A stretch of DNA of 64,000 nucleotides from Aureimonas endophytica (GCF_014642635.1 NZ_BMIQ01000006.1:282653-346652), one strand, 5' to 3'. Positions 1 through 9,473 are shown, counted from the stretch's first letter. Notes: generated by a model from the letters alone, not told the origin. Program-made: numbers and translations.

Positions 1-805
1 GGCTGGAGAGGATCGAGGCCGGACCATCCGCCGCGCCATGGGTCGTGGAGCCGGCCGAGAAGGGCGAAGCGCCGTTCGAGCCGGTGCCGCCGCCCGAAGC
101 GGAGGCCGTGCCGATCGAGCCGGCCGAACCGCTGTCCGAGGACGAGCCGCCGGCACCGCCGCCATTCGCCGCCGCCGTCGCGGCGTCGCCGCTGCTCCCG
201 CCGCCGCCAGAGGAGGTGGCACTCGAGGCGCCGCTCTCCCCTCCGCCACCCGAACCCGTGCCAGTCTCGCCGGTGCCGGAACCGGACCCTTCGCCGCCGG
301 ACGAACCGGAACCCGTGCCGCCGCCTTCGGACGAGGCCGAGGATGCCGATGCGCCCGAGCCTGTCCCCGCCGCGCCCGCCTCCCCGCCCCGGCCGCCGCT
401 TTCGCCGCGTGCCGAGGCGCCGTTGCCGCCGGAAGAGTCGCGTGAGCCGATGCCGGTGCCGGTGCCGCCGGACAGCCCGCCGGCCGCCTGTTTCATCGTC
501 GCGCCGCTGCCCGAGGCCGCCGCGCCGCCGCCGCCGCTCGCCGCCGTGTCGCCGGCGCCGTTGCCCTCGCCGCGCGCGGCGGAGGCGCCGTCGGCGCCGC
601 GCTCGGCCGCGCCCGGTCCCTGCGCCGTGGCGGTTCCGCCCGCGGCGCTCTCGGCCTTCGCGTCGCTCGTGTTGGAGAGCGTCGAGCTGGCGGCAAGGCC
701 GCCCGACATCAGAACGCCGGCCGCGCCGGAACCGCCCGACCGGTCCTTCGAATCGAGGGACTCGCTGTCGCCGGACGAAGACTGGTCCGTGTCCTTGCTG
801 CTCAT
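1..805 (-). CDS. Gly/Ser/Ala-rich low-complexity protein, C-terminus beyond the window
   Basis: Reading leftwards from an ATG at 803-805, the frame stays open to the window edge (268 codons). It starts MSSKDTDQSSSGDSESLDSK. The rest is almost only Gly, Ser, Ala, Thr, Asp, Glu and Asn, with hardly any aromatic residue and no Cys. No signal peptide or clear membrane segment is visible, and no family is recognised. The choice of strand rests on one observation: the strong G/C wobble bias stops abruptly just upstream of this ATG, in the bases 806-979. The opposite-strand Pro/Glu-rich frame continues through that biased-free DNA and overlaps the next gene. The upstream SD (GGAG, about 12 bases away) is weak. 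The gene is divergent from the two glycosyltransferases. A silk-like or surface/secreted role, possibly as a glycosylation substrate, is only a guess. Confidence 0.6.
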   Translation of the reverse strand, partial: MSSKDTDQSSSGDSESLDSKDRSGGSGAAGVLMSGGLAASSTLSNTSDAKAESAAGGTATAQGPGAAERGADGASAARGEGNGAGDTAASGGGGAAASGSGATMKQAAGGLSGGTGTGIGSRDSSGGNGASARGESGGRGGEAGAAGTGSGASASSASSEGGGTGSGSSGGEGSGSGTGETGTGSGGGGESGASSATSSGGGGSSGDAATAAANGGGAGGSSSDSGSAGSIGTASASGGGTGSNGASPFSAGSTTHGAADGPASILSS

Positions 806-979
806 CGGCCGTCGGGGCTCCGGATCCTCGGCGTTTCGATCAAGGATGCCTCGGCAAGGGCCGGTCTCCAAGCGGAACCTCGAATCGTCGCAAGCAAAGC
901 ATGAACGCCGCCAGCCTTCGGAAAGCGACAGGCGTCATGCTGCGGTCGAACCACCACCGGACGGAACGACGGACGCGAC

Positions 980-3004
980 TTGGAGACCCTGGCGGAGATC
1001 TGGCGAAGCCTGCCCTTCGGCGATTCCGCCCGGCATGCCGAGGCGCTGACGCTCGGCGCGACGCGCCTCCTGCGCGCCGGCCGGCCGGGCGACGCCTTCG
1101 AGCTGATCGACCGGCGCTGCCGCCTCGCCGAGCGGCCGCGCGCCGCCGATCTCGCCATTCGCGCCCTCGCCGCGCGGCTCTGCGGCCTGCCGGACGAGGC
1201 GGCGGCGGATCTGGCGCGGGCGGAAGCGGCCGACCCGCTCGACGGCTTCGTCGCGCTGACGGCCCTGCGCCTCGGGGCGGGCGACCCGGCGGCGCGGCGG
1301 ATCGTCGAGGCGCCCGGCGCCTCGACCGAGGCCTTGCGCGCGGCGCTCTCCCATCTCGTCGGCAAGGGCGAGGCCGTCGCCGCGCTCGATTGTCTGGACG
1401 GCCGGCTGACCGGCTTCGCCGCCTGGCCGGCCGCCGCCACGGTGGACCTCGACTGCCTCGGCCCCGGCGGGCTCACGACGACGAGGCTCGTCGGCGATCC
1501 CCGCCTGCCTTTCCTTAGCGAAGGCGTCGCGGCCTGCCATGTCGACCTGCGCCCCGGCTTCGATCCCGAGCGCTTCCGTCTCCGGGAGGGCGAAGCGCTT
1601 CTTCTGGAGGACCGGCTCTGGCCGCGCCGCGCCCGCGCGCTCGGCGGCTCGCGTGCCGGTCCGCCGGCGACGCCCCCGGCCCGCGCCGGGCTCGGCATCG
1701 TCGTGCCGGTCCATGGCGACGCAGAGGCGACGCGCGCCTGCCTCGACGCCCTCCTCGCCGAGACGGCGGGCGTGCCGAACGCTGCCGTCGTCCTCGTCGA
1801 CGACGCCTCGCCCGACCCGGATGTCGCGCGTCTCGCCGACGAGTTCGCGGCGGCGGGCCGCGTCCGCCTCGTGCGCAATCCGGCCAATCTCGGCTATGCC
1901 GGCGCGGTGCGGCGCGGGCTCGAAGCGCTGGGGCCGGCCCGAGACGTTCTCCTGCTCAATGCCGACGCGATCCTGCCGGAGGGCGCCCTCGCCCGGCTCG
2001 CCGAGGCGGCCTATTCGGCCCCCGATATCGGCTCGGTGACGCCCTTCTCCAACAATGGCGAATATGCGAGCTTTCCTCGCCATGCCGAAGCCGCGCCCGC
2101 CCCGACGCCGGCCGAGGCCCGGCGGATCGACGCGGCGGCGGCGCGCCTTCATGCCGGGCGGGTGGTCGATCTGCCGAACGGCACGGGCTTCTGCCTCTTC
2201 GTGCGCCACGACGCGCTGGCCGCCGCCGGCGGCATGCCGGAAGCCTATCGGCGCGGCTATTTCGAGGATGTCGAATTCTGCCTGCGGCTGCGCCGTGCCG
2301 GCTTCCGCAATGTCTGCGCGCCCGGCCTCTATGTCGTCCATCACGGCACGCGCTCCTTCGGCGCGGCGAAGCGAGCGCTCGCCGTGCGCAACCTCGCCCT
2401 GCTGCGCCAGCGCTTTCCGGGCTTCGAGGCGGAATGCGCCGCCTATGCGGCGGCCGATCCGCTGGGGCCGGCGCGGGCGGCGCTGGCGGCGGCGCTCGGC
2501 CTTCCGCCCTCCGCCGCGACTCCTCCGCACCTGCCATCCTCCGACCGCCCGCTGCCGCAGCGCCCGCCGACCCTCGGCGTCATCGCCGGCCCGCCCGCCC
2601 CGGCGACGGACCGCTTCCTGCGCGAGCTCTCCGCCCTGTTGCGCGAGCGCCGGCCCGAGGCGCGGCTCTGCGTCCTCGGCCGGACGATGGACGATCTGGC
2701 GCTTCTCGGGCGCGGCAATGTCTTCGTCACCGGGCCGCTCGCCGAAGCGGAGATCGGCCCGGCGGCGCGGCGCCACGGCGCCCTCGCGCTGACCGCTCCG
2801 CCGGAACTCGCCCGGCACGGCACCGCACTGGCCGCAAACGCCGGCCTTCCCTTCCTGGCCGCCTCCCCGGCCGACCCCATCCCGACCGATCCGAAGGCCC
2901 ATGTCCGACACACCCTCCTCGCGCTCGTCGATCGGTTCGCTGATCGCCTCCCGCCGGCAGCGGCGCCAGGACGGCCCAACGCCCCAAGCCCGGCCCCGGC
3001 CTGA
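980..3004 (+). CDS. Large family-2 glycosyltransferase with helical N-terminal region
   Basis: 674 residues. Residues 1 to about 230 form an Ala/Leu/Arg-rich part that looks like helical repeats (TPR-like) plus a linker. The middle (about 235-510) is a GT-A fold of family GT2: the entry strand LGIVVPVHG, VLVDDASPDPD for the UDP-binding loop, LLLNADAILP in the DxD position (NAD here), and GYFEDVEFCLRLRRAGF with the catalytic acidic pair. It therefore probably transfers a sugar from a nucleotide sugar to a glycan or protein acceptor in the cytoplasm. A C-terminal part (about 530-670) resembles a second degenerate nucleotide-sugar-binding domain. The start is TTG, the first start in the frame, with only a weak SD, so the true N-terminus is uncertain. 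It overlaps the next glycosyltransferase by 104 bases, which indicates one operon. Acceptor and sugar cannot be read. Confidence 0.82.
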   Translation: METLAEIWRSLPFGDSARHAEALTLGATRLLRAGRPGDAFELIDRRCRLAERPRAADLAIRALAARLCGLPDEAAADLARAEAADPLDGFVALTALRLGAGDPAARRIVEAPGASTEALRAALSHLVGKGEAVAALDCLDGRLTGFAAWPAAATVDLDCLGPGGLTTTRLVGDPRLPFLSEGVAACHVDLRPGFDPERFRLREGEALLLEDRLWPRRARALGGSRAGPPATPPARAGLGIVVPVHGDAEATRACLDALLAETAGVPNAAVVLVDDASPDPDVARLADEFAAAGRVRLVRNPANLGYAGAVRRGLEALGPARDVLLLNADAILPEGALARLAEAAYSAPDIGSVTPFSNNGEYASFPRHAEAAPAPTPAEARRIDAAAARLHAGRVVDLPNGTGFCLFVRHDALAAAGGMPEAYRRGYFEDVEFCLRLRRAGFRNVCAPGLYVVHHGTRSFGAAKRALAVRNLALLRQRFPGFEAECAAYAAADPLGPARAALAAALGLPPSAATPPHLPSSDRPLPQRPPTLGVIAGPPAPATDRFLRELSALLRERRPEARLCVLGRTMDDLALLGRGNVFVTGPLAEAEIGPAARRHGALALTAPPELARHGTALAANAGLPFLAASPADPIPTDPKAHVRHTLLALVDRFADRLPPAAAPGRPNAPSPAPA

Positions 3005-5300
3005 GACGGGCCGGCTCGTCCGCTTCGCCCGGACCGGCGCGACGGTGCTGGAAGGCCATGTCTTCGATCCCGCCGAGCCGGATCGCCGCTTCGTCGTCGA
3101 ACTCCTGCTCGACGGTCTGCCGCTGGCCCTGGCCCGGGCGGAACTCTTCGTGCCGGACCTTTTCGGCCTCGGCGGCGACGGCTGCCACGGCTTCGCCTTC
3201 TCTCTCGATCCCGAAGCCCTGCCGGCCCTGTCGCAAGCCTCGGCGCGCGTCGCCAACACGCTGGAGCCGGTGGGCGAGGCGCTCGATCTCCAGGCGCCGG
3301 GCGGTTTCGCGGCCTCCGCCGCCCCGCTCGGCGCGGTCGAATGGCCGGGCGGATTGCGGCTCGCCGGCTGGGCGCGGCGCGACGCCTTCGCCTTTCCGCC
3401 GCTGATCGAAGCCTTCGCCGACGGCGCGCGGATCGCCGGGGCGCGGGCCGACCGCTGGCGGAGCATTGCCTTCGGCGCCCGCGAGACGCCGGAGCCCGGC
3501 TTCGAACTGACGTTGCCGCGCGAACTCGCCGATGGCCGGCCGCATCGCATCGACATCCTCTGCGAGGGCCGCGCCCTGCCCGGCAGTCCGGTCACGGTGA
3601 TCGCCTTCGCCGATCCGCTGCGCGAGCACCTGTTCGGCCGCGCCGAAACGGAGGCCGAGAGCGAGGCGCTGCGCGGTGCCCTTTTCGACGCGAGCTTCCC
3701 GGACGCGGTGCCCTTCGCCGCCTTCGCGGAATGGGACCGCCGCTTTCCGCTCGCCGCGCCGGAGCGCAAGCCGGCCGGCCCCGCCGCCCTCGCCGTGATC
3801 GGCGAAGCGGGCGCCGAGGAGACGCTGTCCGGGCCGGGGCTCGACGTCGCCGGCGGCTGGATCGGCGCCGTTCTGCCGGCGGGAAGCGGGCCGACGCGCT
3901 TCGTCCCGGCCGATCTCCTGCGCTTTCTCGGCACGGAAGCGGAACAATGCCCGTTCCTCGTCCTCATTCCGGCCGGCGCCCGTCTCCGGCCAGCGGGGCT
4001 CGACCGGCTGCTTGCGGCGCTCGAAGCCGCTCCGACGGCGGTGATCGCCTATGGCGACCTCGCCTTCGCCGGCGAGGATGGCGAGCCGCACCTCCTGGCC
4101 TTGCCGGCCTTCGATTATGAGCGCGCCCTCGAACAGGGTCTCGGCGCCAGCCTCTTCGCCATCCGCCGCGCCGCCGCGCTGGAGGCCGCCCGGCAGGGCA
4201 TCGACGAGCTCCACCGCCTGTTCCTCTTTCCGCTCGACCGGACCGGGCCGCGCGGCCGGGCGCATCTCCATATGCCGGGCTGCGGCTTCGTCCTGCCCGC
4301 GCCGGCGCCGGTCGTCGCGGAAGCGCTGGCGGCGGCGGCGCGCGATCATCTGGCGGCGCGCGGCCTTGCGGCGGAGGTGACGGCCCGGCCGGACGCCATG
4401 CTGCCGGCGGTCCGGGTCCGCCGCGCCGCGCCCGCCGCCTCGCTCGGACTGATCCTCGATCCCGGCTCCGATGCCGGCCTCGTTCCGCCCGCGCTGGAGG
4501 CGCTGGAGGTGACGCGCAAGCGCCATGGCCTTGCCGTTTTCGTCGCGGCGACGGGCCTCGACGCCGCTTTGCGCGACCGGCTGCGGCTCGACGGGGTCGA
4601 GACCGTGGAAAGCGACGCGAGCGCCTCGCCGGCCCGCCGGCTCGGCCGCGCCGTCGAAGCCGCCGGGAGCGAACTCGTCTGCCTGTTCGACGCGCGGCTG
4701 CGGCCAGACGATCCCGACTGGCTGGAAGAGCTTCTGTCCCGGCTCGCGGAAGGCGATTGCGGCGCCGTCGCGCCCCGGATCGTCGCCGCCTCCGGCCTCG
4801 TCACGGAGGCCGGCCGCGTGCTGCGCCCCGCCGGCGCGCCCGTTCCCGCCTTCGCCGACCGGCGCCAGGGCGATCCCGGCTATGGCGACGCTCTTCTCGT
4901 CGCGCGGCAGACGGCGGCGGCGGGACCCGCCTGCCTGTTGACGCGCCGCGCCGATTTCCTGGCGCTCGGCGGCTTCGATCCGGTGCTGTTTCCCGATCAT
5001 CTCGGCGCCGAGGACTATTGCCTGAAGCTCCAGGCGCTCGGCCGGCGCGTGGTCGTCACGCCCGATGCCGTGCTGCGCCGCGCGCCCGGCGCCGACCCCG
5101 CCCCCCGCCCGGGCTCGCTCGCCCGCGAGGCGCGGCTTCTGGCGGCGCGCTGGGCGGGCGTCGTCGCGGGCGATCCGTTCTACAGCCCGCTTCTCGACCG
5201 CGGGCCGGCGCCCTTCGCCGGCCTTGCCTGGCCGCCGGGCGATCTCGCGCCGCGCCGGCCGGACGTGCCGCAGGCCCGCTTCCTGCCGCCCGGCTGGTAG
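2901..5300 (+). CDS. Second large glycosyltransferase-like protein
   Basis: 799 residues, started at ATG 2901 behind a good SD (GAAGG, 3-base spacing) inside the end of the preceding gene. The first ~270 residues form beta-rich segments (RFVVELLLDGLPLALARAEL and similar) like the all-beta accessory modules found in some cell-surface glycosyltransferases. Residues ~270-500 look like a degenerate Rossmann/GT-A domain. The C-terminal ~300 residues carry GT2 marks: a DARLRPDDPDW loop, GGFDPVLFPDHLGAEDYCLKL with the acidic ED pair, and a following RRVVVTPDAVLRR strand. With the upstream gene it forms a two-gene operon for synthesis of a surface glycan or glycoprotein. The substrate is unknown. The stop is followed by 139 bases to the next gene. 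Confidence 0.75.
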   Translation: MSDTPSSRSSIGSLIASRRQRRQDGPTPQARPRPETGRLVRFARTGATVLEGHVFDPAEPDRRFVVELLLDGLPLALARAELFVPDLFGLGGDGCHGFAFSLDPEALPALSQASARVANTLEPVGEALDLQAPGGFAASAAPLGAVEWPGGLRLAGWARRDAFAFPPLIEAFADGARIAGARADRWRSIAFGARETPEPGFELTLPRELADGRPHRIDILCEGRALPGSPVTVIAFADPLREHLFGRAETEAESEALRGALFDASFPDAVPFAAFAEWDRRFPLAAPERKPAGPAALAVIGEAGAEETLSGPGLDVAGGWIGAVLPAGSGPTRFVPADLLRFLGTEAEQCPFLVLIPAGARLRPAGLDRLLAALEAAPTAVIAYGDLAFAGEDGEPHLLALPAFDYERALEQGLGASLFAIRRAAALEAARQGIDELHRLFLFPLDRTGPRGRAHLHMPGCGFVLPAPAPVVAEALAAAARDHLAARGLAAEVTARPDAMLPAVRVRRAAPAASLGLILDPGSDAGLVPPALEALEVTRKRHGLAVFVAATGLDAALRDRLRLDGVETVESDASASPARRLGRAVEAAGSELVCLFDARLRPDDPDWLEELLSRLAEGDCGAVAPRIVAASGLVTEAGRVLRPAGAPVPAFADRRQGDPGYGDALLVARQTAAAGPACLLTRRADFLALGGFDPVLFPDHLGAEDYCLKLQALGRRVVVTPDAVLRRAPGADPAPRPGSLAREARLLAARWAGVVAGDPFYSPLLDRGPAPFAGLAWPPGDLAPRRPDVPQARFLPPGW

Positions 5301-5439
5301 GGCGCGCCGCCCGACGGGCAAACGCTCGTTTGGTGGGAAATTGCCCAACGGCCGAGCGAATGCCATTGACGGCGGGCGCGCCAGATGGTCCATCGAAACT
5401 CGGCCGGGCCGGCAGCGGCCCGTGGAGGAGGAGACCGCC

Positions 5440-6918
5440 ATGACAGCCAAGCTTTCGCTCGCCGCCCTGCCCGCGCTCGGCAAGGTCGAGGTGCCGACCT
5501 ACCGGCGCGAGGACCTTTCGCCCGGCATCGTGCATTTCGGCGTCGGCAATTTCCACCGCGCCCATCTCGCGGTCTATCTCCACGAACTGTTCCAGAAGGG
5601 CGAGAATCGCGACTGGGCGATCGTCGGGGCCGGCGTCCTGCCGTCCGATGCCGCGATGAAGGACCGTCTGGCGGCGCAGGACTATCTCTATACGGTGGTC
5701 GAGCAGGACCGCGACCGCAATGCCGCGACCGTCCTCGGCGTGATGGTCGACTTCCTGCCGCCCGGCGATCCGGCGACGACGATCGCGCGGCTGGCGACGC
5801 CCGAGATCCGCATCGTCTCGATGACCATCACCGAGGGCGGCTATTTCCTCGATCCGGCGAAGGGCGTCTTCGACCCGAACCATCCCGCCATGGTCGAGGA
5901 TGGGCGGAACCCAGACGCGCCGAAGACCGTGTTCGGCCTGATCATCGCCGGCCTGAAGGCCCGCCGCGCCGCCGGCCTCGCGCCTTTCACCGTCATGTCC
6001 TGCGACAACATCCCGAGCAATGGCGAGGTGACGCGCGAGACGCTTTGCGGCCTCGCCAAGCTGTCCGATCCCGAATTCGCCCATTGGATCGAGGCGAATG
6101 TCGCCTTCCCGAACGCCATGGTCGATCGCATCACCCCGGCGACCAATCCCGGGCAGATCGAGTTCCTGAAGGCCGAGTTCGGGGTGGAGGACGCGGCGCC
6201 CGTCTTCTGCGAGGGCTTCCGCCAATGGGTGGTGGAGGACCATTTCCCGCTCGGCCGCCCCGCCTTCGAGACGGTCGGCGCGCAGTTCGTGCCGGATGTC
6301 GCCCCTTACGAGCACATGAAGATCCGCATCCTCAACGGCGGCCATGCGGCCATCGCCTATCCGGCGGCGCTGATGGACATTCCGCTCGTCCACGAGGCGA
6401 TGGAGGAGCCGCTGGTCGACCGCTTCCTCGAGAAGCTGGAGACCGAGGAGATCATCCCGATCGTGCCGCCGGTGCCGGACACGGATCTGCGAGCCTATTT
6501 CGGCATCATTCGCGAACGCTTCTCCAATCCGAAGGTGCGCGACACCATTCCGCGCCTCGCGCTCGACGGCTCGAACCGACAGCCGAAATTCATCCTGCCC
6601 TCGACGCGCGACCGGCTGGCCGCCAACGAGGACGTCGTCGGCCTGTCGCTCGTCTCGGCGCTCTGGTGCCGCTATCTCGCCGGCACGACGGATTCCGGCG
6701 CGCCGATCGAGATCATGGACGTCAATCGCGACCGGCTGCACGCGGCGGCGGTCAAGGCCAAGGACGATCCGCAGGCCTTCCTGGAGCTGCGCGACATCTT
6801 CGGCGATCTCGCCGACGACCCGCGTTTCAAGGCGCGCTTCGCCCATGCGCTGAAGACGCTCGAGACGAAGGGCACGCGCGCGACGCTGGAAGCCTATCTC
6901 GGCGGCACCTTGGTCTGA
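5440..6918 (+). CDS. Long-chain polyol (mannitol/fructuronate-type) dehydrogenase
   Basis: 492 residues, the usual size of the long-chain mannitol dehydrogenase family. It catalyses NAD(P)-dependent oxidation of a hexitol at C2 (for example mannitol to fructose) or reduction of a hexuronate. The N-terminal nucleotide-binding motif is GIVHFGVGNFHRAHL. The family active-site signature K-x5-N-x2-H is seen in MKIRILNGGHAAIAYPA, whose Lys acts as catalytic base. The ATG at 5440 follows GGAGGAG closely, so it is preferred to the longer frame upstream. No polyol transporter is adjacent, and the gene is separated by 139 bases from the glycosyltransferases. Its 3' end overlaps the convergent LysR gene by 25 bases. 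Mannitol, sorbitol, arabinitol or fructuronate cannot be told apart from sequence alone. Confidence 0.9.
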   Translation: MTAKLSLAALPALGKVEVPTYRREDLSPGIVHFGVGNFHRAHLAVYLHELFQKGENRDWAIVGAGVLPSDAAMKDRLAAQDYLYTVVEQDRDRNAATVLGVMVDFLPPGDPATTIARLATPEIRIVSMTITEGGYFLDPAKGVFDPNHPAMVEDGRNPDAPKTVFGLIIAGLKARRAAGLAPFTVMSCDNIPSNGEVTRETLCGLAKLSDPEFAHWIEANVAFPNAMVDRITPATNPGQIEFLKAEFGVEDAAPVFCEGFRQWVVEDHFPLGRPAFETVGAQFVPDVAPYEHMKIRILNGGHAAIAYPAALMDIPLVHEAMEEPLVDRFLEKLETEEIIPIVPPVPDTDLRAYFGIIRERFSNPKVRDTIPRLALDGSNRQPKFILPSTRDRLAANEDVVGLSLVSALWCRYLAGTTDSGAPIEIMDVNRDRLHAAAVKAKDDPQAFLELRDIFGDLADDPRFKARFAHALKTLETKGTRATLEAYLGGTLV

Positions 6919-7853
6919 GACCCGGCTCGGCCGCCGGCCTCAACCGGCGGCCCCTCAAGGGAGGGCGCATCGTCGCCGAAGGCGGCGCGCTCGCGGCGGA
7001 CGAGATCGACGATCCCTTCCGCCACATGGCGCACCGGCGCTAGCGCCGCCGCGCTCTCATGCGTCACCAGCCAGTAGCTGCGCCGGATGGCGATCTCCGG
7101 CAGGATGCGCGTCAGCGCCGCCTCGCGCCGTGCGACGAAGCCGTGCAGGATGCCGATCCCGGCGCCTGCCGCCACCGCCTCAGCCTGGCCGAGGGCGGAG
7201 GAGACCTCGAAGGAGGCCACCCAGCCCGGCATCACGTCGCCGGCATAGTGAAGGGATTTCGTATAGACGAGATCCTCGACATGGCCGACGAGGCGATGGG
7301 CGGCGAGATCGCGCAACTCGCGCGGCCGGCCCTGCTGTTCCAGATAGTCGGCGCTGGCATAAAGGCCGAGCGTGTAGTCGGTGAGCTTGCGCGACACGAG
7401 GCGCCCCTGCGCCGGCCGCTCCAGCGTGATCGCCACATCCGCCTCCCGCTGCGACAGGGAGAAGCTGCGCGGCACGGGCACGAGCTGGATGACGAGATCG
7501 GGATGATCGACCGTCAGACGCCAGAGCCGCGCGGCGAGAAAGGCGGTGCCGAAGCCGTCCGGCGCCCCGACCCGCACGGTGCCGGCGAGGCGGATGTCCC
7601 GGTCGCCGAGCGCGCCGCGCGCCGCCAGCATCTCCGCCTCGATCCGCTCGGCCGAGGCGAGAAGCGCGACGCCGGCATCGGTCAGGCTGCAGCCCGTCGG
7701 CCGGCGCAGGAGCAGCTTGGCGTTGAGACCGGCCTCCAGGCTGTCGATGCGGCGCGCCACCGTCGCATGATTGACGCCGAGGCGCTGCGAGGCTGCCAGG
7801 ATCTGGCCCGTCCGGGCGACGGCGAGAAAGAAGCGCAGATCGTCCCAGTTCAT
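6894..7853 (-). CDS. LysR-family transcriptional regulator (divergent from mmsA)
   Basis: 319 residues with an N-terminal winged helix-turn-helix (DDLRFFLAVARTGQILAASQ, then LGVNHATVARRIDSLEAGL) and a periplasmic-binding-like effector domain that begins around residue 90 (GTVRVGAPDGFGTAFLAARL). LysR proteins normally bind the divergent promoter region they share with the gene they control, and here that gene is mmsA, 107 bases away. The likely ligand would then be a valine or inositol catabolic intermediate. This is inference from position. The C-terminal ~25 residues are Gly/Pro-rich and extend past the usual end of the domain, overlapping the end of the polyol dehydrogenase gene. Confidence 0.88.
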   Translation of the reverse strand: MNWDDLRFFLAVARTGQILAASQRLGVNHATVARRIDSLEAGLNAKLLLRRPTGCSLTDAGVALLASAERIEAEMLAARGALGDRDIRLAGTVRVGAPDGFGTAFLAARLWRLTVDHPDLVIQLVPVPRSFSLSQREADVAITLERPAQGRLVSRKLTDYTLGLYASADYLEQQGRPRELRDLAAHRLVGHVEDLVYTKSLHYAGDVMPGWVASFEVSSALGQAEAVAAGAGIGILHGFVARREAALTRILPEIAIRRSYWLVTHESAAALAPVRHVAEGIVDLVRRERAAFGDDAPSLEGPPVEAGGRAGSQTKVPPR

Positions 7854-7960
7854 CGCCGCTCCGAGCGCTTCGATCCATGCACAACGGATGCGCGGAAGAT
7901 GGCGTTGATTTCAAGTCCCTGCCGGTTCATCCCTGGACCGGACAAGAACGGGAGACGGCC

Positions 7961-9457
7961 ATGACCGAGATCGGGCATTTCATCGACGGCGCGCGCGTCG
8001 CCGGCACCAGCGGACGCCATGCGGATGTCTTCAACCCGGCCACCGGCCAGGTGACGGCGCGCGTCGCGCTCGCCTCGAAGGACGAGCTGCAGCGCGCGGT
8101 CGACGGCGCCCGCGCCGCGCAGCCGAAATGGGCGGCGACCAATCCGCAGCGCCGCGCCCGCGTCTTCATGAAGTTCGTCGCGCTTCTCAACGAGAACATG
8201 CAGGAACTGGCCGAGCTTCTGTCGTCCGAACACGGCAAGACGGTCGAGGATTCCAAGGGCGACATCGTGCGCGGCATGGAAGTCGCCGAATTCGTCTGCG
8301 GCATCCCGCATCTCATCAAGAGCGAGTTCACCGAGGGCGCCGGCCCCGGCATCGACATGTATTCGATCCGCCAGCCGGTCGGCATCGGCGCCGGCATCAC
8401 GCCCTTCAACTTCCCCGCCATGATCCCGATGTGGATGTTCGCGCCGGCCGTCGCCTGCGGCAACGCCTTCATCCTGAAGCCGTCCGAGCGCGATCCCTCC
8501 GTGCCGATGCGCCTCGCCGAGCTGATGATGGAAGCCGGCCTGCCGGCCGGCATCCTCCAGGTCGTCAACGGCGACAAGGAGGCCGTCGACGGCATCCTCC
8601 AGCATCCCGAGATCGGCGCCGTGTCCTTCGTCGGCTCCACCCCGATCGCCGCCTATGTCTATGCCGAGGCCGCGAAGCACGGCAAGCGCGCCCAGACCTT
8701 CGGCGGCGCCAAGAACCACATGATCATCATGCCGGACGCCGATCTCGACATGGCGGCCGACGCGCTGATCGGCGCCGGCTACGGCTCGGCCGGCGAGCGC
8801 TGCATGGCGATCTCGGTCGCCGTGCCCGTCGGGGAGCAGACGGCCGACGCCCTGATCCAGAAGCTCATCCCCAAGGTCGAGGCGCTGAAGATCGGCCCCT
8901 ATACCGACAGCGCGGCCGATTACGGCCCGGTCGTCACCAAGGCCTCGAAGGACAAGATCCTGGCGCTGGTCGAGAAGGGCGTCGCGGAAGGCGCCGAGCT
9001 CGTGGTCGACGGGCGCGGCTTCAAGATGCAGGGCTACGAGGACGGCTTCTTCGTCGGCTCCTGCCTCTTCGACCGCGTCACGCCCGAGATGGACATCTAT
9101 CGCCAGGAGATCTTCGGCCCGGTCCTGTCCGTCGTCCGCGCCAAGGATTACGAGGAGGCGCTGTCGCTGCCGACCCGCCACGAATATGGCAATGGCGTCG
9201 CGATCTATACGCGCGACGGCGACGCGGCCCGCGACTTCGCCAGCCGGGTGCCGATCGGCATGATCGGCATCAACGTGCCGATCCCGACGCCCCTCGCCTA
9301 TCATTCCTTCGGCGGCTGGAAGCGTTCGGCCTTCGGCGATCTCAACCAGCACGGCCCGGATTCGATCAAGTTCTGGACCCGCACCAAGACCGTCACCTCG
9401 CGCTGGCCCTCCGGCATCAAGGCGGGTGCCGAGTTCTCGATGCCCGTGATGCGCTGA
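7961..9457 (+). CDS. mmsA: CoA-acylating methylmalonate-semialdehyde dehydrogenase
   Basis: 498 residues, full length. It converts (methyl)malonate semialdehyde plus CoA and NAD to propionyl- or acetyl-CoA and CO2 at the end of valine and myo-inositol catabolism. It belongs to the aldehyde dehydrogenase superfamily: ITPFNFPAMIP with the oxyanion Asn at about 150, the nucleotide loop FVGSTPIA, and catalytic Cys281 in GSAGERCMAISV. The general-base Glu of ordinary aldehyde dehydrogenases is replaced by Asn in FGGAKNHMII, which marks the CoA-acylating subgroup. The ATG at 7961 is preceded by GGGAGACGGCC. The gene stands alone behind a divergent LysR regulator and ends at a rho-independent terminator. 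Confidence 0.96.
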   Translation: MTEIGHFIDGARVAGTSGRHADVFNPATGQVTARVALASKDELQRAVDGARAAQPKWAATNPQRRARVFMKFVALLNENMQELAELLSSEHGKTVEDSKGDIVRGMEVAEFVCGIPHLIKSEFTEGAGPGIDMYSIRQPVGIGAGITPFNFPAMIPMWMFAPAVACGNAFILKPSERDPSVPMRLAELMMEAGLPAGILQVVNGDKEAVDGILQHPEIGAVSFVGSTPIAAYVYAEAAKHGKRAQTFGGAKNHMIIMPDADLDMAADALIGAGYGSAGERCMAISVAVPVGEQTADALIQKLIPKVEALKIGPYTDSAADYGPVVTKASKDKILALVEKGVAEGAELVVDGRGFKMQGYEDGFFVGSCLFDRVTPEMDIYRQEIFGPVLSVVRAKDYEEALSLPTRHEYGNGVAIYTRDGDAARDFASRVPIGMIGINVPIPTPLAYHSFGGWKRSAFGDLNQHGPDSIKFWTRTKTVTSRWPSGIKAGAEFSMPVMR

Positions 9458-9473
9458 CGCCCGAAGCGAAACG

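Noticed and set aside
45-1049. + strand Pro/Glu/Val-rich ORF of 334 codons
   Set aside because: Shares its wobble positions with the minus-strand frame, but loses codon bias after 805 and overlaps the glycosyltransferase start; the minus-strand protein explains the break better.
935-3967. 1010-codon minus frame across the glycosyltransferases
   Set aside because: Arg/Pro/Ser-rich shadow without domain motifs; the + strand genes have clear GT2 motifs.
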